Positions 41,454 to 50,873 are shown, counted from the first letter of the stretch. The stretch: DNA of 64,000 nt from Dactylosporangium sp. AC04546 (GCF_022095675.1 NZ_JAHYSG010000025.1:55068-119067), one strand, 5' to 3'. A program made the numbers and translations. Notes: generated by a model not told the origin, from the sequence alone.

Positions 41454-42268
41454 GCCGCCGGTACACCATCGTCGCCTTCCACGCCCACCCGGACGACGAG
41501 ACCCTGCTCACGGGCGGCACCCTGGCCCGGGCCGCCGCCGAAGGGCACCGGGTGGTGCTCGTGACGGCCACGCTCGGCGGAGCCGGTCTGGCTGCCGGCG
41601 GGCAGCTCGCCGAGCGACGGCACCACGAACTGCTCGCCGCCGCGGCGGCGCTCGGCTGCTCGCGGGTGGAGTCGCTCGGGTACCGCGACTCGGGCCTGCA
41701 CGGCGACGCACCGGGTTCCTCGCGCTTCGCCGACGCGCCGGTCGACGAGGCCGCCGCACTGCTCGCAGCGATCCTGCGCGAGGAGCACGCCGACGTGTTG
41801 ACCAGCTACGACGCCCGGGGCGGGTACGGGCACCCCGACCACGTCCAGGTGCATCGCGTGGCGGCCCGGGCGGCCCGGCTCGCCCGCACCCCGGTGGTCC
41901 TGGAGGCGACCGTGGACCGCGGCGCACTGCGGCCCCTGCTGGCGCTGTCGCGGTTGGCCGGCCGGCTGCTGCCGGCCCTGCCCCTCGGTCCGGCTGCGAC
42001 CGCCTTCACCGGTCGCGCCGAGCTGACCCACGCGGTGGACGTGCGGCGGTACCTGGGCCAGAAGCGTGCCGCGTTGCGCGCACACGCCAGCCAGACCGAG
42101 GGGGGCCGGGGGCCGCGCACCATCGCGGTGCTCAGCCGCCTGCCCGGCCCGCTGTTCGCCGCCGTCGCCGGCCGGGAGTGGTTCGTCGAGGCGGGCCGCC
42201 GGCCCGGCGGCGCGCTCGACGACGACGTGTTCGCCAGCCTCCGCCGAGCCGAGTCCTACACTGTGTAG
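41450..42268 (+). CDS. PIG-L/LmbE-family N-acetylglucosaminyl deacetylase
   Basis: A 272-residue zinc hydrolase. AHPDDE (residues 11-16) gives the zinc ligands, and GYGHPDHVQVH the second metal/His block. This family deacetylates GlcNAc-inositol (MshB), GlcNAc-PI or GlcNAc-lipids. It overlaps the GT4 gene by ATGA, so the two act in order: transfer of GlcNAc then deacetylation. The 3' end contains a BlaI-operator-like palindrome (42254-42270). Confidence 0.9.
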   Translation: MSRRYTIVAFHAHPDDETLLTGGTLARAAAEGHRVVLVTATLGGAGLAAGGQLAERRHHELLAAAAALGCSRVESLGYRDSGLHGDAPGSSRFADAPVDEAAALLAAILREEHADVLTSYDARGGYGHPDHVQVHRVAARAARLARTPVVLEATVDRGALRPLLALSRLAGRLLPALPLGPAATAFTGRAELTHAVDVRRYLGQKRAALRAHASQTEGGRGPRTIAVLSRLPGPLFAAVAGREWFVEAGRRPGGALDDDVFASLRRAESYTV

Positions 42269-42270
42269 GT
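42254..42270. promoter_or_regulatory. BlaI-operator-like palindrome at a convergent gene end
   Basis: TCCTACACTGTGTAGGT has the same arms (one end base differs) as the BlaI sites at 34118 and 35484. It lies across the PIG-L stop codon and faces a convergent gene, so it does not precede any gene. It may be a true but remote site, or serve as a short 6-bp stem hairpin. Confidence 0.45.
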
Positions 42271-42283
42271 GAAAGCGTGGCGC

Positions 42284-43240
42284 TCAGGTGTCCAGGCCCA
42301 GCTCCGCGAGGATCTGCGTCACCCGGGCGTCCTGCTCGCGCAGGAACTCGCCGAAGGCCGCCCCGGCGAGGTAGCTGTCGGTCCACCGGTGCCCGGCGAT
42401 CGCCTGCTGCCACGGGGCCGAGTCACGCAGCCTGGACACGGCCGTGCCGAGGGCGGCGGTCGCCGACGCGTCGAGGCCGGGCGGTGCCACCAGGCCGCGC
42501 CAGTTCGCGAACAGCACGTCGAGGCCCGTCTCGCGCAGGGTCGGCGCGTCGACGCCCGTGACGCGGCGCTGCCCGGTGGTGGCCAGCACCCGCAGCTGGC
42601 CGGAGTCGATCTGCCCGGCGACCTCACCGAGGCTCGACACCCCGACCGTGACCTGCCCGGACAGCACCGCGGCGAGCAGCACCCCGCCGCCGTCGTGCTG
42701 GGCGTAGCGCACCGTCGGCGGCGCGACCCCCGCGGCCTTCGCCATGAGCATCGCCGCGAGATGGTCGGGCCCGCCGGGCGAGGAGCCACCGCCGACGGCC
42801 AGCCCGCCCGGGTCGGCCCGCCAGGCCCGGACGAGGTCGTCCAGCGCCCGCAGCGGCGAGTCGCGGGTGACGACCACGACCTCCGGCTCCTCGATCAGCC
42901 GGGCGACCGGCGTGACGTCACCGAGCGTGACGGAGATCGGCGCGGTGTGCTGGGCGCCGACGATGCCGAGGCCCATGAGCATGAGCAGGGAGCCGTTCCC
43001 GTGCTCGTACACCAGGCGGCGCAGGCCGACCATGCCGCCCGCACCCGGCAGGTTGAACACCTCGACACCCCGGATGACCGCGGCGACGTCCATGGCGGTC
43101 GCCACGGTGCGGGCCGTGATGTCGTAGCCGCTGCCGGGGGCGTTGGGCACCATCAGCCGCAGCTCGGCGTCGTCGCGCGCGGCGCATCCGCCGGCCAGCA
43201 GCACGGCCAGCGGCGCGGTGAGCAGCGTCCGACGATCCAC
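42284..43240 (-). CDS. TctC-like tripartite tricarboxylate binding protein (stand-alone)
   Basis: A 318-residue exported protein; N-terminal signal with lipobox-like LAGGC (Cys19). The family block VPNAPGSGYDITART and GGSSPGGPDHLAAMLM match TctC/BctC proteins that bind citrate and similar acids. No TctA/TctB lies beside it. It is divergent from a CitA-type sensor kinase (96-bp gap), so it may be the extracytoplasmic sensing partner of that kinase, as known for BctC with BctE. Start GTG at 43240. Confidence 0.85.
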   Translation of the reverse strand: MDRRTLLTAPLAVLLAGGCAARDDAELRLMVPNAPGSGYDITARTVATAMDVAAVIRGVEVFNLPGAGGMVGLRRLVYEHGNGSLLMLMGLGIVGAQHTAPISVTLGDVTPVARLIEEPEVVVVTRDSPLRALDDLVRAWRADPGGLAVGGGSSPGGPDHLAAMLMAKAAGVAPPTVRYAQHDGGGVLLAAVLSGQVTVGVSSLGEVAGQIDSGQLRVLATTGQRRVTGVDAPTLRETGLDVLFANWRGLVAPPGLDASATAALGTAVSRLRDSAPWQQAIAGHRWTDSYLAGAAFGEFLREQDARVTQILAELGLDT

Positions 43241-43336
43241 CCGCCCACAATAGGCGCCTTGCCCTCCGGCGCCCGGCGAGTACCGTACGGCCAGACACGC
43301 ACCCACCCCGGCGGCGTCGAGGCAAGGAGGAGGCAC

Positions 43337-44896
43337 GTGCGCTGGCAGTTCTCCCTCGCCCGGCAGTTCCTCGTGCTCCAGCTCGGCATCGTGCTGCTGG
43401 TCGTCGGCGCGGTCGCCGCGGTGTCGATGGCCGAGGCCGGCACGGCGTTCCGCCGCGACCAGGGCGCCAAGCTCCGCTCGACGGCCGAGAACCTCGCCGC
43501 CACCGACCTCGTCCGGGCCGGCATGCGCTCGACGATCTGGTACGACTCGCTGGCGGCCAGCGCCGAGACCGCCCGCAGCGTGTCCGGCTCGACCTACGTC
43601 GAGTTCGTCGGCGCCGACGGGCTGCTGCTCACCGGGCCGCACCGCGGCCGGCCGGCCGCGCTCGGCACCAGCGACGCGGCGACCGGCCGGGCCTGGCTCG
43701 GTCTCGTGGAGCACGACAGCCCGGTGCTGGAGGCCCACGCACCCGTGCTCGACCCGGGCGACGGGCGGGTGCTCGGCCTCGTCGTGGTCGGCAAGACGTA
43801 CCCGTCGCTGCCCGAGCTGCTGGCGACCGCGACGCCGGACCTGCTGACGTACCTGCTGCTCGGCTCGCTGCTGGGGATCGCCGGGTCCACGCTGCTGTCG
43901 CGGCGGATCAAGCGCCAGACCCTGGGACTCGAACCGGCCGAGATCTCCGGGCTGGTCGAGCACCGCGAAGCCATGCTGCACGGCATCAAGGAGGGCCTCA
44001 TCGGCGTCGACGCCGCCGGGCGGGTCACGCTCGCCAACGACGAGGCGCGGCGGCTGCTCGGCCTGTCCGGCGACGTCACCGGGGTCCCGCTGCGGTCGCT
44101 GGGGATGCCCGAGGAGCTGCTGACGCTGCTGACGGACGGCTCCGACGAACCCGACCATGTCGTGGTGCACGAGTCCCGGGTGCTGGTGCTCAACCGGATG
44201 CCGGTGCTCGTGCGGGGCCGGCCGGTCGGCTCGGTGACCACGCTGCGCGACCGCACCGAGCTCACGTCGCTGGAGCGCGAGCTGGACCTGAGCCGTCACA
44301 CGACCGACACGCTGCGTGCGCAGGCGCACGAGTTCACCAACCGGCTGCACACCATCTCCGGGCTGGTACAGCTCGGGCAGTACGACGATGCGGTCACCTT
44401 CATCCTGCAGGCCGGCCAGCACCAGGACGCCCTCAACCACGAGGTGCAGTCACGCATCGCCGACCCGGCCCTCGCCGCGCTGCTCATCGCGAAGGCGAGC
44501 GTCGCGTCCGAGCAGCACGTGCAGCTGCGCATCGCCGACGACACCGCGCTCGGGCGGACCATGGACGCCCAGCTGTCCGCCGACCTGGTCACGGTGACCG
44601 GCAACCTCGTCGACAACGCCGTCGACGCCGCGCGGTCCGGCGGCTGGGTCAGCGTGTCGGTGCGCGACCTCGGCGACGCGGTCGAGGTTCGGGTCGCCGA
44701 CTCCGGCGCCGGGGTGGCCAGCGAGGACGCCGAACAGGTCTTCGGCCGCGGATTCACCACCAAGGCCGGGGACGGGCACCGCGGCCTCGGGCTCGCGCTG
44801 ATCAGTCGGGTGTGCACCGCCCGCGGCGGGCAGATCACCGTCGACGGGTCGGCCTTCACCGCGCGGCTGCCGGTCGGCGCCGGATCGGCGTCGTGA
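43337..44896 (+). CDS. Sensor histidine kinase, CitA/DcuS/DpiB type
   Basis: A 519-residue kinase: TM1 about 13-35, an outside PAS-like (PDC) domain about 40-175, TM2 about 180-200, a cytoplasmic PAS about 215-305, phospho-acceptor His331 in QAHEFTNRLHTISGL (typical of the citrate/fumarate group) and an ATPase domain with NLVDNAVDAA and GLGLALISR. Excellent ribosome site AAGGAGGAGG before GTG 43337. It likely senses a di- or tricarboxylate. The regulator follows with a 1-base overlap. Confidence 0.92.
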   Translation: MRWQFSLARQFLVLQLGIVLLVVGAVAAVSMAEAGTAFRRDQGAKLRSTAENLAATDLVRAGMRSTIWYDSLAASAETARSVSGSTYVEFVGADGLLLTGPHRGRPAALGTSDAATGRAWLGLVEHDSPVLEAHAPVLDPGDGRVLGLVVVGKTYPSLPELLATATPDLLTYLLLGSLLGIAGSTLLSRRIKRQTLGLEPAEISGLVEHREAMLHGIKEGLIGVDAAGRVTLANDEARRLLGLSGDVTGVPLRSLGMPEELLTLLTDGSDEPDHVVVHESRVLVLNRMPVLVRGRPVGSVTTLRDRTELTSLERELDLSRHTTDTLRAQAHEFTNRLHTISGLVQLGQYDDAVTFILQAGQHQDALNHEVQSRIADPALAALLIAKASVASEQHVQLRIADDTALGRTMDAQLSADLVTVTGNLVDNAVDAARSGGWVSVSVRDLGDAVEVRVADSGAGVASEDAEQVFGRGFTTKAGDGHRGLGLALISRVCTARGGQITVDGSAFTARLPVGAGSAS

Positions 44897-45564
44897 TGCC
44901 GCGGGTCCTCATCGTCGACGACGACTTCATGGTGGCGCGGATCCACCAGGGGTTCGTCCAGCGGGTGCCGGGCTTCACCGTCGTGGGGGCGGTGCACACC
45001 GGCGCCGCGGCGCTGGACGCCGTGGCCCAGCTGCACCCGGACCTGGTGCTGCTGGACATCTACCTGCCCGACATCTCCGGGCTCGACGTGCTGCGCCGGC
45101 TGCGCCAGGACGGCAACCCGGTCGATGTCCTGGCGATCACCGCGGCGCAGGACGTCGAGACCATCCGCGGCGCGCTGCGCAGCGGTGTCGTGCACTACAT
45201 CATCAAGCCGTTCAGCTTCGAGACGCTGCGGGAGCGGCTGGAGCGCTACGCCGACGCGGTACACCGGCTGACCGAGGTCCGCCGGCCCGGGCAGGCGGAC
45301 GTCGACCGGCTCTTCGCCACCCTGCACCAGAGCGACCCGGCCATGCCGAAGGGCCTCGCCCCGGCCACCGCCGACCTGGTCGTCGCGGTGCTGCGCGACA
45401 GCGGGACCGACCTGTCGGCCGCCGAGTGCGCCGAGCGGGCCGGCCTGTCCCGCGTGAGCACCCGGCGCTACCTCGAACACCTCGTCCAGCTGGGCAAGGC
45501 CGAGGTGCGGCTGCGCTACGGCGGGGCAGGCCGGCCGGAACACCGCTACGCGTGGCGAGGCTGA
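44896..45564 (+). CDS. Response regulator, CitB/DcuR type
   Basis: A 222-residue regulator: receiver domain with acidic pocket VDDD, Asp54 in VLLDIYLPD and Lys in IIKPFSFETL; C-terminal helix-turn-helix (about 160-215) with SAAECAERAGLSRVSTRRYLE, as in CitB/DpiA. It should turn on carboxylate-uptake genes; the TctCBA operon 11 kb away is the natural candidate. Ends 7 bp before the convergent asparagine synthetase gene. Confidence 0.92.
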   Translation: MPRVLIVDDDFMVARIHQGFVQRVPGFTVVGAVHTGAAALDAVAQLHPDLVLLDIYLPDISGLDVLRRLRQDGNPVDVLAITAAQDVETIRGALRSGVVHYIIKPFSFETLRERLERYADAVHRLTEVRRPGQADVDRLFATLHQSDPAMPKGLAPATADLVVAVLRDSGTDLSAAECAERAGLSRVSTRRYLEHLVQLGKAEVRLRYGGAGRPEHRYAWRG

Positions 45565-45571
45565 GCGCGGG

Positions 45572-47533
45572 TCAGGCCCTGGCCGGCCCGGCGGCCGCCG
45601 CCGGGCGGTCCGGGCGCCCCGAGCGGTTCGCGCGGTCCGGCGCCTCGGGCAGCGGCGGTGCGATCGAGCCGTCGACGAAGATGCCGTGCCACAGGCAGAA
45701 CGACAGCAGGATCCACAGTTTCCGGGCGTGGTCGGCGGCGCCGCGCTCGTGCTCGGTCAGCAGCGCGTGGGCGTAGTCCAGGTCGATGAGCTGCCGGGCG
45801 CCCGACGTGGACAGCAGGTGGTGGGCCCACTCGCCGAGGTCGGCGCGCAGCCAGCGACTCGCGGGGGTCGGGAAGCCGAGCTTCGGCCGGTCGACGACGA
45901 AGTCCGGCACGATGCCCCGCAGCGCCTTGCGCAACGCGTACTTGGTCGTCCGGCTGTACGGCGGCACCTTCAGCCACGCCGGCAGCCGGGACAGGACGTC
46001 GAAGACGACCCGGTCCAGGTACGGCACGCGCAGCTCCAGTGAGTGCGCCATCGAGATCCGGTCCGCCTTGGTCAGGATGTCGCCGGGCAGCCAGGTGTTG
46101 ACGTCGATGTGCTGCATCGTCGTGGCGTCGTCGAGGTGGATCGCCTCGGCGTACAGCGGCCACGTGACGTGCGCGTGCCCGACCGCCGGCACGTCCCCGA
46201 GGATCCGGGCCCGCTCCTCGTTGCTGAGCACCCGGGCGTTGCCGAAGTACCGGCTCCGCAACGGCGTGGTGGCGCGCTCCAGGTAGCTCTTGCCCTTGAC
46301 GCCGTCGGGGAGCATCCGGGCCACCGCGCGCAGGCCGCGCTGCAGCGGCTCGGCGAGCCGGCTCACCGGTGCCAGGGATCGCGGTTCGCGGTAGATGGTG
46401 TAGCCGCCGGCGAGCTCGTCGGCCCCCTCGCCGGACAGCACGACGGTGACGTACCTCGCCGCGGTCCGCGCCAGGCAGTAGAGCGGGACGATCGACGGGT
46501 CGGCGACCGGATCGCCCAGGTGCCACACGATGCGGGGCAGCACGTCGAGCACGTCCTCCGCCGTGACGACGGTGGGCACCAGGTCGACGTCGAGGTGCTT
46601 CGCCGTCTGCGTGGCCACCTCGATCTCGGACGTGGCGCCGGGTGTGTCGAACCCGACGGTGAACGCCCGGATCTGCGGATCGACCTCGGCCGCCAGGGCG
46701 ACGACGCCGGTCGAGTCGATGCCGCTGGACAGGAAGGCGCCGACCGGGACGTCCGCGCGCAGGTGGGCGCGGACGCTGTCGCGCAGTGCCGAGCGCAGCT
46801 CCTCCACGATCGCGTCCTCGTCGACGGTCGGGTCCGGCCGGAACGTGACCCTGGTGTACCGGTGCACCAGCGGCGCGCGGCCGAGCGCCCGGGTCAGCAT
46901 CCCGCCGCCGGGCAGCCGGGCGATGTCCCGGTGCATCGTGTAGGGCTCGGGAACGTACTGCATCGTCAGGTACAGCGAGAGCGCGGTCGCGTCGACCTCG
47001 GTGCCGGCGACCTCCAGCAGCGGCGGCTTCTCGCTCGACAGCCACAGCTCGCCCGGCGCCGCCAGGTAGTACAGCGGCTTGATCCCGAACGGGTCCCGCG
47101 CCGCGTACACGGTCTCGTTCGCGTCGTCCCACAGCACGAACGCGAACATGCCCCGCAGCCGGCCGAGTGCCTTCTGCCCCCAGTAGTGGAACGCGGCCGC
47201 GACGACCTCGCTGTCACCGGCGGTGGCGAAGGTGGCCCCGTGGTCGCGGATCAGCTCCTCACGCAGCGCCTCGAAGTTGTAGATCTCGCCGTTGAAGACC
47301 AGGCCCCAGCGGCCGGCCTCCGGACCCTCCGGCGGGTACCGCAACGGCTGCCGGCTGCCCGATTGATCGATGATGGACAACCGCTTGAAACCGGCCACCA
47401 CGCCGTCACCGAAGCGCTCGACGCCGGTGTCGTCGGGGCCGCGGTGATGCAGCAGGCCCAGCTGCTGCTCCATCCGCTCGAGCGCTTCGGGAGAGATCAG
47501 GCTGTCGCTCACGTGGACGAGGAAGCCACACAT
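45572..47533 (-). CDS. asnB: Asparagine synthetase, glutamine-hydrolysing
   Basis: A 653-residue two-domain enzyme. MCGFLVHVSD at the start places the catalytic Cys2 for the glutaminase domain (about 2-200); the synthase domain has the PP-loop FLSSGIDSTGVV near 255. It makes asparagine from aspartate, ATP and glutamine. ATG 47533 is forced by the Cys2 rule; AAAGGGA lies upstream. The 288 bp to the divergent PBP gene holds promoters but no further gene or clear structured leader that I can see. Some AsnB-type enzymes instead amidate cell-wall or secondary-metabolite acids, so wall amidation is an alternative. Confidence 0.92.
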   Translation of the reverse strand: MCGFLVHVSDSLISPEALERMEQQLGLLHHRGPDDTGVERFGDGVVAGFKRLSIIDQSGSRQPLRYPPEGPEAGRWGLVFNGEIYNFEALREELIRDHGATFATAGDSEVVAAAFHYWGQKALGRLRGMFAFVLWDDANETVYAARDPFGIKPLYYLAAPGELWLSSEKPPLLEVAGTEVDATALSLYLTMQYVPEPYTMHRDIARLPGGGMLTRALGRAPLVHRYTRVTFRPDPTVDEDAIVEELRSALRDSVRAHLRADVPVGAFLSSGIDSTGVVALAAEVDPQIRAFTVGFDTPGATSEIEVATQTAKHLDVDLVPTVVTAEDVLDVLPRIVWHLGDPVADPSIVPLYCLARTAARYVTVVLSGEGADELAGGYTIYREPRSLAPVSRLAEPLQRGLRAVARMLPDGVKGKSYLERATTPLRSRYFGNARVLSNEERARILGDVPAVGHAHVTWPLYAEAIHLDDATTMQHIDVNTWLPGDILTKADRISMAHSLELRVPYLDRVVFDVLSRLPAWLKVPPYSRTTKYALRKALRGIVPDFVVDRPKLGFPTPASRWLRADLGEWAHHLLSTSGARQLIDLDYAHALLTEHERGAADHARKLWILLSFCLWHGIFVDGSIAPPLPEAPDRANRSGRPDRPAAAAGPARA

Positions 47534-47821
47534 GGCATCGTTCCCTTTCGTCATCGTGGTGGCCGCGGACGGCCGTGATGCGCCACGCCATCCAGCGAAA
47601 CAGCACCGGGCGCCGGTGACGGCCGATTGCCCGGCCGTCGCCCGATCGCTCCCCATGGGCGGGCTACCTCCTCGAATCGGGATGAGACGGCCATCGGGTG
47701 ATCCGTGCCGTGGCGGCAATACCACCGTTTGCGCCTCATACCTCGGGGGTAGCCGCGCGTCCGCCGCCAGGCCATCCGGATGCCGGCGGCAGCCAACTCA
47801 CAGCACCGGTGGGAGAGCACG

Positions 47822-49999
47822 ATGCGCTTCGTCCGCGCCCGAAACGGCACCGCCCGTCACGCCGGGCGCGGCGCTCCCGCCAGGGCCCTGCGGCCGAAAC
47901 GGCGGCCGAAACGGCCTTCGCTGATCCGCCGCCTGGTGAGGTTCGTGCTGTGCAGCCTCCTCGCGGGCCTCGCGGTGGCCGCCGCCGTGCTCCCGCTCGG
48001 CCTGCTCGGCGGCTCCGCGGTGCGCACCGGCGCCGCGGTCTGGGACGCGTTGCCGGCGGACCTGGCCACGCCCCGGGCACCGCAGATCACCTACGTCTAC
48101 GCCAACGACGGCAAGACGCTCATCACCACGTTCTACGACGAGAACCGCCGGGACGTGCCGCTGACGCAGATCGCACCGGTGATGCAGCAGGCCGTCGTCG
48201 CGGCCGAGGACATCCGGTTCTACGAGCACCGCGGTGTCGACAGCCGCAGCGTCCTGCGCGCACTGGTGTCCAACAGCCGGGGCCACAGCCAGCAGGGCGC
48301 CTCGACGCTGACGATGCAGTACGTCCGCAACGCGCTCAAGAACGATCCGAGCCTGACCCCGCAGGAGCGCGTCGACGCCGGCGTCGACACCCCGGCGCGC
48401 AAGCTGCGCGAGATGCGGTACGCGGTCGAGCTGGAGAAGCGCCTGAGCAAACAGGAGATCCTCAACCGGTACCTGAACATCGCCTACTTCGGCGCCGGAG
48501 CCTACGGCATCTACGCCGCCAGCCAGACGTACTTCAGCAAGACTCCCGCCGAGCTCACCCTCCCCGAGGCGGCGCTCATCGCCGGGCTGCTGCAGTCACC
48601 CGACGCCGACAACCCGGCCACCGGCGACCGGGCCGCCGCGCTGCAGCGGCGCAGCTACACGCTCGACTCGATGGTCAAGACGGGGAAGATCACCGCCGGC
48701 GAGGCGGCCGTGGCGACCACCCAGCCGCTGGTGATCAAGCAGACCCGGCCGCCCAACAACTGCGTGGACGTCCCGCCGCAGCACACCGACTGGGGCTTCT
48801 TCTGCGACTACTTCCGGCAGTGGTGGGGCCGCCAGGCCGAGTTCGGCGCCAACCCGAACGAACGTGACGACGCATTGCGGACCGGGGGGTACAAGATCGT
48901 CACGTCGCTCGACCCCGGCGTGCAGGCGACCGCGCTCGCCCAGTCGCTGGGGGTCTACGGCTACGGCAGCGCCCGCTCGATGCCGCTGGCGGTCGTCACC
49001 CCCGGCAGCGGCCGGATCCTCGCGATGGCGGTCAACCGGCACTACAGCCTCGACCCCAACCCGCCGCAGCACCCGAGCTATCCGAACACGGTGAACCAGC
49101 TCGTGGGCGGCGGCGCCGGCGTCGGCGGCTACCAGGCGGGGTCGACGTTCAAGATGTTCACCATGCTCACCGCGCTCGAGGCGGGGATGCCGCTGAGCAC
49201 GTCGTTCAACGCGCCGGGACGGCTGGTGACCAAGTGGCCCGGCAGCGGCCCCGGCACCTGCGGCGGCCGGTGGTGCCCGGCGAACGCCAGCCCGAGCTGG
49301 ATGAACGGCAACCGCACGATGTGGAACGCGTTCGGCCGCTCGGTCAACACGTACTTCGTCTGGCTCGAGGAGCAGGTCGGCGTCCGCCGGGTCGTGGACA
49401 TGGCGAAGCGGCTGGGCATCCAGTTCCGCGCCGCCGGTGACCAGGCGATGGTGGCGAGGGTCGACGACTGGGGTTCGTTCACCCTCGGCAACGCCTCGAC
49501 CACCCCGCTCGACCTCGCCAACGCCTACGCCACGGTCGCCGCGGGCGGCCTGTACTGCCAGCCGCTGCCCGTGGTCTCGATCACCGACGCGGACGGCAAG
49601 CCGGTGAGCGCCGCGGCCCCGAAGTGCCGGCAGGAGCTCAGCCCGGACGTGGCGGCGGCCGCGACCGACGCGGCGCGCTGCCCGGTCGGCAAGGGATCGG
49701 CGTACGGCAAGTGCGACGGGGGCACCGCCGAGGCCGTGTCCGGGATCCTGGGCGGGCGGCCGATCGCCGGCAAGACCGGCAGCTCGGAGTACAACTCGAC
49801 GGAGACGTTCGTCGGCTTCACGCCGCAGGTCGCGGCGGCCGGCATCGCGGTGAACGCCGACAACCCGAACGACAACGTCGGCGACGCGGTCTCCAGCGCC
49901 GTCAACAGCGCCGTGGCCCAGACCATCGCGGCCACCCTGCGCGGGTCGCCGGTCCAGGGGTTCCCGGCGCCCAGCCGGGCGCGGGCGCTGGGGCGCTGA
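47822..49999 (+). CDS. Class A penicillin-binding protein (transglycosylase/transpeptidase)
   Basis: A 725-residue bifunctional wall synthase. A basic cytoplasmic tail and one TM (about 38-66) lead to the GT51 domain with AAEDIRFYEHRGVD and QGASTLTMQYVRN, then the transpeptidase domain with the catalytic Ser441 in STFK (441-444), SVN motif (SVNTYF) and KTGSS in place of KTGT. A Cys-rich stretch sits between the SxxK and SxN motifs. It polymerises and cross-links peptidoglycan. It stands alone; a weak hairpin (about 50000-50035) follows. Confidence 0.92.
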   Translation: MRFVRARNGTARHAGRGAPARALRPKRRPKRPSLIRRLVRFVLCSLLAGLAVAAAVLPLGLLGGSAVRTGAAVWDALPADLATPRAPQITYVYANDGKTLITTFYDENRRDVPLTQIAPVMQQAVVAAEDIRFYEHRGVDSRSVLRALVSNSRGHSQQGASTLTMQYVRNALKNDPSLTPQERVDAGVDTPARKLREMRYAVELEKRLSKQEILNRYLNIAYFGAGAYGIYAASQTYFSKTPAELTLPEAALIAGLLQSPDADNPATGDRAAALQRRSYTLDSMVKTGKITAGEAAVATTQPLVIKQTRPPNNCVDVPPQHTDWGFFCDYFRQWWGRQAEFGANPNERDDALRTGGYKIVTSLDPGVQATALAQSLGVYGYGSARSMPLAVVTPGSGRILAMAVNRHYSLDPNPPQHPSYPNTVNQLVGGGAGVGGYQAGSTFKMFTMLTALEAGMPLSTSFNAPGRLVTKWPGSGPGTCGGRWCPANASPSWMNGNRTMWNAFGRSVNTYFVWLEEQVGVRRVVDMAKRLGIQFRAAGDQAMVARVDDWGSFTLGNASTTPLDLANAYATVAAGGLYCQPLPVVSITDADGKPVSAAAPKCRQELSPDVAAAATDAARCPVGKGSAYGKCDGGTAEAVSGILGGRPIAGKTGSSEYNSTETFVGFTPQVAAAGIAVNADNPNDNVGDAVSSAVNSAVAQTIAATLRGSPVQGFPAPSRARALGR

Positions 50000-50098
50000 C
50001 GGGTGTCCGCCCCGAATCCCCCTCGGAGGCCCGTTTACCGCCGTGGATCCGGGTAGGGCGCCCTCCACAAGCAGCATCGACATCTGGAGGTTGTGAAC

Positions 50099-50869
50099 GT
50101 GTCGGTCGTCCCAGCTCACCATCACCGGCTGCAGTCCCTCGCCGAGACCGGGTACGTCACGCTGAAGCGGTATGCGGGTCAGCTGGATCCGCAGGAGTGG
50201 GAGAACCTCAAGTACCTGGACTGGAAATCGGGCGGTGACACGAACTTCGCCGTCCTGGCCTCCGCCAAAGGCGACGACGACCCGCGCGGGTTCTGGGAGC
50301 ACGGCCTGCCGGACAAGGGCGCCGTCTGGACCGCCAACGCCCAGCTCGCACCGACGCTCGTCAACTGGGTGACGTCGGTCGGGGCGAACTTCGGCCGGGT
50401 GCGCATCATCAAGCTGCAGCCGTCGGTCGACAAGGGCACGGTGGTCGAGCGGCACCTGCATCAGGACGACAACAACCGGCTCAACCCGGAGGGTGAGGGG
50501 TGGGTGGTGCGGGTCTGGCTCAACCTCACCGACGACCCCGGCAGTTACATGATCCTGCGGGAGCACCGCGACGACCCGACGGTCGAACACCGCGTCCCGC
50601 TGTTCGGCGGCGCCCAGTTCGTCGTGGACACCGAGCGGCTGTGGCACGCGGCCTTCCACCTGGGCCCGCATCCGCGCTACGCGCTCATCGCCAGCTTCGA
50701 GTCGGGCCCCGCCCTGCAGGCCTGGATGGACGAGCAGCGGCTGCCGGCGGTGGTGCGGCAGGCCGGTCCCGGCGAGCGGCCGGTCGAGGCCACCGACGCC
50801 GGCATGGTCGAGGCCACGGACCCCGCCACGGCCGACGCCACGGTCGCCGCGGTCACGGAGACCCGCTGA
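50099..50869 (+). CDS. Putative Fe(II)/2-oxoglutarate-dependent dioxygenase-like protein
   Basis: A 256-residue cytoplasmic protein that I do not recognise as a named family. It has the outline of a double-stranded beta-helix oxygenase: HQD (His121-x-Asp123), the distal His183 in ERLWHAAFH, and an Arg in HPRYALIASF about 14 residues later. This spacing fits the HxD...H metal triad of aspartyl-hydroxylase-like enzymes. Two GTG starts are in frame (50093, 50099); TGGAGG at 50085-50090 is 8 nt from 50099, so I use that. The tail is a low-complexity Ala/Thr/Asp stretch. Confidence 0.55.
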   Translation: MSVVPAHHHRLQSLAETGYVTLKRYAGQLDPQEWENLKYLDWKSGGDTNFAVLASAKGDDDPRGFWEHGLPDKGAVWTANAQLAPTLVNWVTSVGANFGRVRIIKLQPSVDKGTVVERHLHQDDNNRLNPEGEGWVVRVWLNLTDDPGSYMILREHRDDPTVEHRVPLFGGAQFVVDTERLWHAAFHLGPHPRYALIASFESGPALQAWMDEQRLPAVVRQAGPGERPVEATDAGMVEATDPATADATVAAVTETR

Positions 50870-50873
50870 CGCC

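Noticed and set aside
47534..47821. Possible structured leader (T-box or amino-acid riboswitch) between asnB and the PBP gene
   Set aside because: I could not find a conserved T-box sequence or consistent stem set; only scattered inverted repeats expected at this GC content.
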